From contig JBHJGV010000052.1 in NCBI GenBank assembly GCA_050331455.1, positions 1 to 64,000 on the forward strand: a stretch of DNA of 64,000 bases, written 5' to 3'. This DNA comes from CAYUYV01 sp050331455. GTDB taxonomy: Bacteria; Pseudomonadota; Alphaproteobacteria; JAJFIK01. Shown here piece after piece: positions 62,004 through 64,000 of the stretch; within the stretch, counting starts at the first letter, position 1, and the number at the start of each line of letters is the position of its first letter. Under the pieces are notes generated by a model, which saw nothing but the letters and a program-made list of their open reading frames with translations, ran no database searches and was not told the DNA's origin. The translations under genes were made by a program, and so were the position numbers.

Positions 62004-64000
62004 ATGCTTCTTTCGGACATCTCGGTGAAACGCCCGGTCTTTGCGACCGTGTGCAGCATTCTTCTGGTGGCCCTTGGCCTGCTGTCTTTCCAGACCCTGC
62101 CGCTGCGGGAGTTGCCGGACATCGATCCGCCCATTGTCGGGATCGGGACGGCCTATCGCGGGGCCTCGGCCGATATCGTCGACACCCGCATCACCCAGGT
62201 GCTGGAGGACGTGATCAGCGGCATCGAGGGCATCGAGGAAATCGAGTCCGTCAGTCGTGACGGCCAGTCGAACGTCACGATCACCTTCAGTCTGTCCCGC
62301 AATATCGACAACGCCGCCAATGACGTGCGCAGCGCCGTTGCCCGGGTGGTCGACGACCTTCCTGAAGAGGCCGATCCGCCGGAGGTGGCGAAGGTCGACT
62401 CCGACGCCCAGCCCATCATGTGGTTCAATCTGGCCTCGGACAATATGAACCGCCTGGAGCTGACCGATTTCGCCGAACGCTTCATCGTGGACCGCATGTC
62501 CGTGGTGCAGGGGGTCGCCCGGGTCCAGGTGGGGGGCGCCCATGTCTATGCCATGCGGATCTGGATCGACCGGTCCCGCCTTGCGGCGCGCAACCTGACC
62601 GTTTCCGATGTGGCGGCGGCCTTGCGGTCGGAGAACGTGGAACTGCCCGCCGGCCGGATCGAAAGCACGGATCGCCAGTTCACGGTCCGGGTCGACCGGG
62701 CCTATCAGTCCGCAGAGGAGTTTTCCGACCTTGTTCTCGCCAAGGGCGATGACGGCTATCTGATCCGCCTGCGCGATGTGGCGCGGGTGGAACGGGGGCC
62801 GGAGGAAACCCGCAGCGACTTCCACGGCAACGGCCAGCCCATGGTCGGCCTCGGCATCGTGCGCCAGTCCACGGCGAACACCCTTGACGTGGCCCGGGGC
62901 GCGCGGGCGGAGATCGATCGCATCCGGGCCAATCTTCCGGACGGGACCTTCATTTTCGACAGCTATGACAGTTCCATCTTTGTCGATGCGGCCGTCAACG
63001 AGGTTTTCCGCACCTTGCTGATCGCCATTGGGCTCGTGGTGCTGGTGATCTATTTGTTTCTGGGTTCGGCGCGGGCGGCGCTTATTCCGGCGGTGACGGT
63101 GCCTGTGTCCCTGGTGGCGAGTTTCATGATACTCGCGGCCTTCGGTCTGTCCATCAATCTTCTCACCCTGCTCGCGCTCGTGCTGTCCATCGGCCTCGTG
63201 GTCGATGACTCCATCGTGGTGCTGGAGAATGTTCAGCGCCGGGTGGATATGGGTGAGCCGCCCCTCATTGCGGCCTTCCGCGGCACCCGTCAGGTGGGCT
63301 TTGCGGTCATCGCCACGACGCTCGTCATCATTTCGGTCTTTCTGCCCATCGCGTTCCTGACCGGCAATGTGGGTCGTCTGTTCAGCGAACTGGCCGTGGC
63401 CGTCGCGGCGGCGGTGGCCTTTTCCAGTTTCATCGCCCTGACCCTGTCGGCCATGCTGTGCTCGAAGCTGCTGGTGCCCGGCGCGACCCAGTCGGGGGTG
63501 GCCCGGGTGGTGGGCGGCGTTATCGACCGGCTGACCCGTGCCTACACGGACTCTCTTGAGACCCTGCTGCGCCGACCGGTCATCGTCGGGATCGTCATTG
63601 TGGTGATCACGGCCCTCGGCCATGGGCTCTTTCGCATCGTGCCCAGCGAACTGGCGCCGGCGGAGGACCGCGGGTCCTTCTTTATCAATGTGCGCGGGCC
63701 CGAGGGCGGCAGCTTTGCCAACACGCTCCAGACCATGCGCACGATCGAAGGCATTCTCCTGCCCTATGTGGACAAGGGCGAGGCCAACCGCATCCTGTTG
63801 CGCACGCCGGGCAATTTCGGCGGCGGCGAGGAGTTCAACACCGGCATCGGCGTCTTCAACATGACCTTGTGGGAGGAGCGGGCCCGCAGCGGCCTGGAGA
63901 TCCTGAACGAGGTGCGCGGCAAGCTGTCCGCTATTCCCGACGCCCAGATCATTCCCATCATGCCCCAGGGTTTCGGACGAGGCTCCCGCGGCCAGCAGGT
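62004..64000 (+). CDS. RND multidrug efflux permease, partial (runs off window)
   Basis: ATG 62004, with CAGGGGAAC upstream, opens a frame that reaches the window end without a stop: about 665 residues of an expected ~1030. An AcrB/MdtB-type proton-driven pump. The start SDISVKRPVFATVCSILLVALG is the first helix, followed by the porter domain (LRELPDIDPP, SRNIDNAANDVRSAVARV). Helices 2-6 follow, with LVVDDSIVVLENVQRR carrying the Asp-Asp proton relay in helix 4. The second porter half begins near residue 560. It is co-operonic with the adaptor. Confidence 0.95.
   Translation, partial: MLLSDISVKRPVFATVCSILLVALGLLSFQTLPLRELPDIDPPIVGIGTAYRGASADIVDTRITQVLEDVISGIEGIEEIESVSRDGQSNVTITFSLSRNIDNAANDVRSAVARVVDDLPEEADPPEVAKVDSDAQPIMWFNLASDNMNRLELTDFAERFIVDRMSVVQGVARVQVGGAHVYAMRIWIDRSRLAARNLTVSDVAAALRSENVELPAGRIESTDRQFTVRVDRAYQSAEEFSDLVLAKGDDGYLIRLRDVARVERGPEETRSDFHGNGQPMVGLGIVRQSTANTLDVARGARAEIDRIRANLPDGTFIFDSYDSSIFVDAAVNEVFRTLLIAIGLVVLVIYLFLGSARAALIPAVTVPVSLVASFMILAAFGLSINLLTLLALVLSIGLVVDDSIVVLENVQRRVDMGEPPLIAAFRGTRQVGFAVIATTLVIISVFLPIAFLTGNVGRLFSELAVAVAAAVAFSSFIALTLSAMLCSKLLVPGATQSGVARVVGGVIDRLTRAYTDSLETLLRRPVIVGIVIVVITALGHGLFRIVPSELAPAEDRGSFFINVRGPEGGSFANTLQTMRTIEGILLPYVDKGEANRILLRTPGNFGGGEEFNTGIGVFNMTLWEERARSGLEILNEVRGKLSAIPDAQIIPIMPQGFGRGSRGQQ

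Noticed and set aside
1..64000. CRISPR arrays, tRNA or rRNA genes, insertion sequences, prophage
   Set aside because: Read for direct-repeat arrays, transposase-like proteins and tRNA-like hairpins; none found by eye. A covariance-model scan would be needed for small RNAs.

Overview
The window is about 64 kb of high-GC, densely packed bacterial chromosome. It looks alphaproteobacterial, perhaps of the Rhodospirillales type; the lineage is inferred from gene content and order, not tested. The main pointers are a full 14-gene complex I operon (nuoA to nuoN, with separate nuoC and nuoD) running into birA-coaX-rnj, a NuoG without the N7-cluster cysteines, a bpt-type leucyltransferase, an rlpA-dacC-tmk-holB-tatD-MBL run, and a FixL-like kinase module. 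I saw no tRNA, rRNA, insertion sequence, prophage or CRISPR array.

Layout. 0.2-3.6 kb: a large secreted Asp-box (BNR/VPS10-like) propeller protein behind a plausible sigma-70 promoter. 4.0-22.6 kb: nuoA-N, then biotin ligase, type III pantothenate kinase and RNase J. 23.0-26.4 kb: a SAM methyltransferase divergent from an FAD oxidoreductase-SelD fusion. 26.4-30.2 kb (minus strand): a hypothetical protein, pyrE and a cytoplasmic PAS hybrid histidine kinase. 30.5-36.7 kb: an SLC13-like transporter, the N-end-rule enzyme Bpt and a three-gene TRAP transporter. 36.7-42.3 kb: a hydrolase-like protein, parC, a nitrilase and an MmgE/PrpD protein. 42.4-48.3 kb: RlpA, a D,D-carboxypeptidase, thymidylate kinase, DNA polymerase III delta prime, TatD and a metallo-beta-lactamase-fold phosphodiesterase, tightly overlapping. 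48.4-51.1 kb (minus): an EmrAB-type efflux pair. 51.2-57.6 kb: a NUDIX hydrolase, a receiver protein, an AbrB-type membrane protein, NAD kinase, an orphan glycine-betaine-type binding protein, a class II aldolase and a TetR regulator. 57.6-60.3 kb (minus): a bacteriophytochrome kinase translationally coupled to a single-domain response regulator. 60.8-64 kb: an RND efflux pair, whose pump runs off the window end.

How the parts fit: most of the window is core metabolism (respiration, cofactors, nucleotides, replication, cell wall). The accessory interest lies in signalling and selenium. These are the red-light sensor module with a divergent intergenic region holding two perfect inverted repeats, the SelD fusion facing a methyltransferase, three identical 8-bp boxes spaced exactly 48 bp apart before the SLC13-like gene, and an AbrB gene whose conserved N-terminal frame has no canonical start codon. 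I did not find a clearly new multi-gene defence or biosynthetic system.
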